A DNA stretch of 8,300 nucleotides. It comes from Verrucomicrobiota bacterium (lineage in GTDB: Bacteria > Verrucomicrobiota > Verrucomicrobiia > Limisphaerales > UBA1100). Position numbers and translations under genes: made by a program. Shown piece after piece: positions 7,029 to 8,300 of this stretch. The stretch is taken from NCBI GenBank assembly GCA_028872645.1, contig JAPKDK010000120.1, forward strand, positions 1 to 8,300, read 5' to 3'. The notes beneath the pieces were generated by a model. The model made no database searches. It had not been told where the DNA came from and saw nothing but the letters and a program-made list of their open reading frames with translations. Numbering within the stretch: the first letter of the stretch is position 1; each line of letters begins with the position of its first letter.

Positions 7029-8189
7029 TTACTCCGCATCGCCGGAATCTTCCGAGGCATTTTTTTTGTGCAATAAGGAGGCAAGGATAGATGCCAGTAA
7101 AATTATTAACACCACCACTAATGCTCCCCACGCAGGAATGTCAAAATCCCTGATCCATGGTTCGGCGAGCATCTTTGCACCAATAAAAGCCAGGACGAGG
7201 GCGAGGCCGTATTTGAGATAATGGAACACTTCGATCATGCCCGCCAACACAAAGTACAATGAACGCAATCCAAGGATGGCAAACATGTTGGAGGTGAATA
7301 CGATGTATGGATCGGTGGTTACGGCAAAAATCGCGGGGATAGAGTCTACTGCGAAAATCACGTCGGTGTATTCAATCGTTACCAGCACAATGGCCATTGG
7401 CGTGAGCATTCGTTTGCCGTCGATTTTAACGATGAAACGTTCTCCCTCAAATTGATCGTGCACCGGAAAGAGCTTGCGTGCTAATTTCACCAATGGGTTC
7501 TTGTCCGGATCCACCCCGCCCTCATCGTCATAAAAGAGCATTTTGATGCCAGTAAATAACAGAAACACTCCAAACCCATAAAGAATCCAATGAAATTTAG
7601 CCACCGCCATCGCACCGACACCGATCATTAATCCTCGCATGATCAGCGCCCCCATGATGCCCCAGAATAAAACCCGATGCTGGTAAATTGGCTTTACTTT
7701 AAAATATGAAAAGATGAGTACGATAACAAAAACGTTGTCCATCGAAAGTGCTAATTCGAGAATGTAACCAGTTATAAATGCCAGCTTACTAATGTGTTGA
7801 AGGACGAGTGAATATTCACCTTCATTGAGAACAGTATTCCCGTCGGTATTAAACTGATTGAATATCGCTTCATTAAAACGAAGAGGGTTGAGTTGTTGCA
7901 AGCCGCCTGCCCCGTGTTGAATGAGGCACTCTTCCTGCTCCAATTTGCCGTTATTGTTTGCATCCAACTCAGAGAATCGCGCACTCGAGTCATGATCATA
8001 CACTTCAGGTATCACAGCAAAAGCGAACGCCATAGCCAGAGCAAACCAAAGCGTTGTCCAGCCGAGAGCCTCCTTGAAGCCAACTTTGTGTGCCTTGCGA
8101 TTAAACAGCCCGAGATCCAGCGACAAGATTATCAGCATTCCCACTACGAACACTCCATAGTTCCAGGGAGCGATGCTGACGGCGATCAT
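7029..8189 (-). CDS. terC: TerC-family integral membrane protein with EF-hand insertion
   Basis: This 386-residue protein has about nine predicted helices (roughly 8-28, 43-62, 136-161, 172-195, 198-219, 262-290, 296-318, 324-343, 352-373). It has the TerC/Alx signatures: SMDNVFV (149-155, acidic Asp151 in helix 3), IEYTDVIFAVDSIPAIFAV (272-290, Asp276 and Asp282 in helix 6) and NMFAILGLRSLYF (301-313). Characterised relatives (Alx, Bacillus MeeF/MeeY) export Mn2+ or supply metal to exported enzymes; others are named for tellurite resistance. Mn2+ handling is the likeliest role here but is inferred from the family. Unusually, residues about 63-135 form an added hydrophilic segment with two EF-hand-like loops. 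The short loop between helices 1 and 2 is basic (Arg31, Lys32, Lys35, Lys39), placing it in the cytoplasm and the insertion outside. The C-terminal tail after helix 9 begins HKK, consistent with a cytoplasmic end. The ATG at 8189 lies 1 bp after the stop of the upstream gene; no Shine-Dalgarno sequence is present. The symbol marks the family, not proven tellurite resistance. Confidence 0.93.
   Translation of the reverse strand: MIAVSIAPWNYGVFVVGMLIILSLDLGLFNRKAHKVGFKEALGWTTLWFALAMAFAFAVIPEVYDHDSSARFSELDANNNGKLEQEECLIQHGAGGLQQLNPLRFNEAIFNQFNTDGNTVLNEGEYSLVLQHISKLAFITGYILELALSMDNVFVIVLIFSYFKVKPIYQHRVLFWGIMGALIMRGLMIGVGAMAVAKFHWILYGFGVFLLFTGIKMLFYDDEGGVDPDKNPLVKLARKLFPVHDQFEGERFIVKIDGKRMLTPMAIVLVTIEYTDVIFAVDSIPAIFAVTTDPYIVFTSNMFAILGLRSLYFVLAGMIEVFHYLKYGLALVLAFIGAKMLAEPWIRDFDIPAWGALVVVLIILLASILASLLHKKNASEDSGDAE
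7785..8009 (-). other. EF-hand-pair segment inserted in the TerC-family protein
   Basis: This encodes residues 61-135. Loop 1 (residues 76-87, bases 7929-7964) reads DANNNGKLEQEE. It satisfies every canonical EF-hand position: Asp at 1, Asn at 3 and 5, Gly at 6, Leu at 8, Glu at 12. Loop 2 (residues 114-125, bases 7815-7850) reads NTDGNTVLNEGE. It keeps oxygen ligands at 1, 3, 5, 9 and 12 and Leu at 8, but has Asn at 1 and Thr in place of Gly at 6. The loop starts are 38 residues apart, about the spacing of paired EF-hands. Calcium binding is likely for loop 1 and uncertain for loop 2. Confidence 0.8.
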
Positions 8190-8190
8190 A

Positions 8191-8300
8191 TCAGACGTTG
8201 ACCGTCACCGGATCGGCTTCCTGAATGGGTGCTGCCAGCTCGGGCCGCTTACCTTTGTGCCACCACAACACGACGGCGCAGGCGATGTAGATGGAGGAGT
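8191..8300 (-). CDS. C-terminal fragment of an unrecognised membrane protein (5' end outside window)
   Basis: An open frame enters from the right edge (first full codon at 8298) and ends at TGA 8193-8191, giving the last 35 residues. It begins with the end of a hydrophobic helix (IYIACAVVLWW) followed by a basic HKGKRPEL and a short polar tail ending VTVNV. This looks like the last membrane segment and cytoplasmic tail of a transporter or other integral membrane protein. The family cannot be told from so little. Its stop is 1 bp from the TerC-family start, so the two are almost certainly co-transcribed and probably translationally coupled. That tight link also means the operon extends beyond the window. 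Confidence 0.6.
   Translation of the reverse strand, partial: SSIYIACAVVLWWHKGKRPELAAPIQEADPVTVNV

Noticed and set aside
8190..8300. A Mn2+-sensing yybP-ykoY riboswitch upstream of the TerC-family gene, as found before alx
   Set aside because: The upstream coding frame ends 1 bp before the TerC start, leaving no untranslated leader in which the riboswitch could lie.
1..8300. CRISPR array, insertion sequence, prophage, tRNA/rRNA gene or defence island
   Set aside because: There are no spaced direct repeats, transposase motifs, terminal inverted repeats, phage genes or RNA-gene signatures; nearly every base belongs to a recognisable or tightly packed coding frame.

Overview
The window is an ordinary-looking bacterial chromosomal segment of moderate GC content, densely packed and almost free of intergenic DNA. 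The genes are a free-living bacterium's core set: MEP isoprenoid synthesis (IspD), tRNA t6A modification (TsaD), RecJ and a periplasmic C-terminal processing protease. A lipoprotein-like Sel1 protein and a periplasmic-type protease suggest a diderm. Almost no start codon has a well-spaced Shine-Dalgarno sequence, as in Verrucomicrobiota, Bacteroidota and some others. My best guess is a Verrucomicrobiota/PVC-type lineage, but this is a weak inference with no marker gene behind it.

Layout, left to right. (1) The 3' end of an unrecognised plus-strand gene (2-181). (2) A convergent minus-strand gene for a small Sel1-repeat, probably lipid-anchored or membrane-tethered protein (189-740). (3) An 86-bp divergent intergenic stretch, the only real one in the window. 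(4) A plus-strand class I aspartate-type aminotransferase (827-1999). (5) From 8300 down to 1996, an unbroken minus-strand run of seven genes, in transcription order: the tail of a membrane protein, a TerC-family integral membrane protein, a small two-helix PGPGW/DUF454-like membrane protein, recJ, ispD, a ctpA-type S41 protease, and tsaD. Gaps within this run are 1, 12, -4 (ATGA overlap), 8, 44 and 5 bp, so it very probably forms one operon. Its promoter lies beyond the right edge. The aminotransferase and tsaD meet tail to tail with a 4-bp overlap, inside a perfect 8-bp tandem duplication.

The operon mixes housekeeping functions (DNA repair, isoprenoid precursor synthesis, tRNA modification, envelope proteolysis) with membrane proteins likely linked to metal homeostasis. 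No shared pathway is evident, so the grouping looks like co-expression of core functions.

The most notable element is the TerC-family protein. It carries an extra segment of about 75 residues between its second and third membrane helices. That segment contains one textbook EF-hand Ca2+-binding loop and a second, degenerate one 38 residues later. By the positive-inside rule this segment faces the periplasm. I saw no mobile element, CRISPR array, RNA gene, phage gene or defence system, and I do not think the window contains a wholly new system. The EF-hand/TerC architecture is the one feature that merits follow-up.
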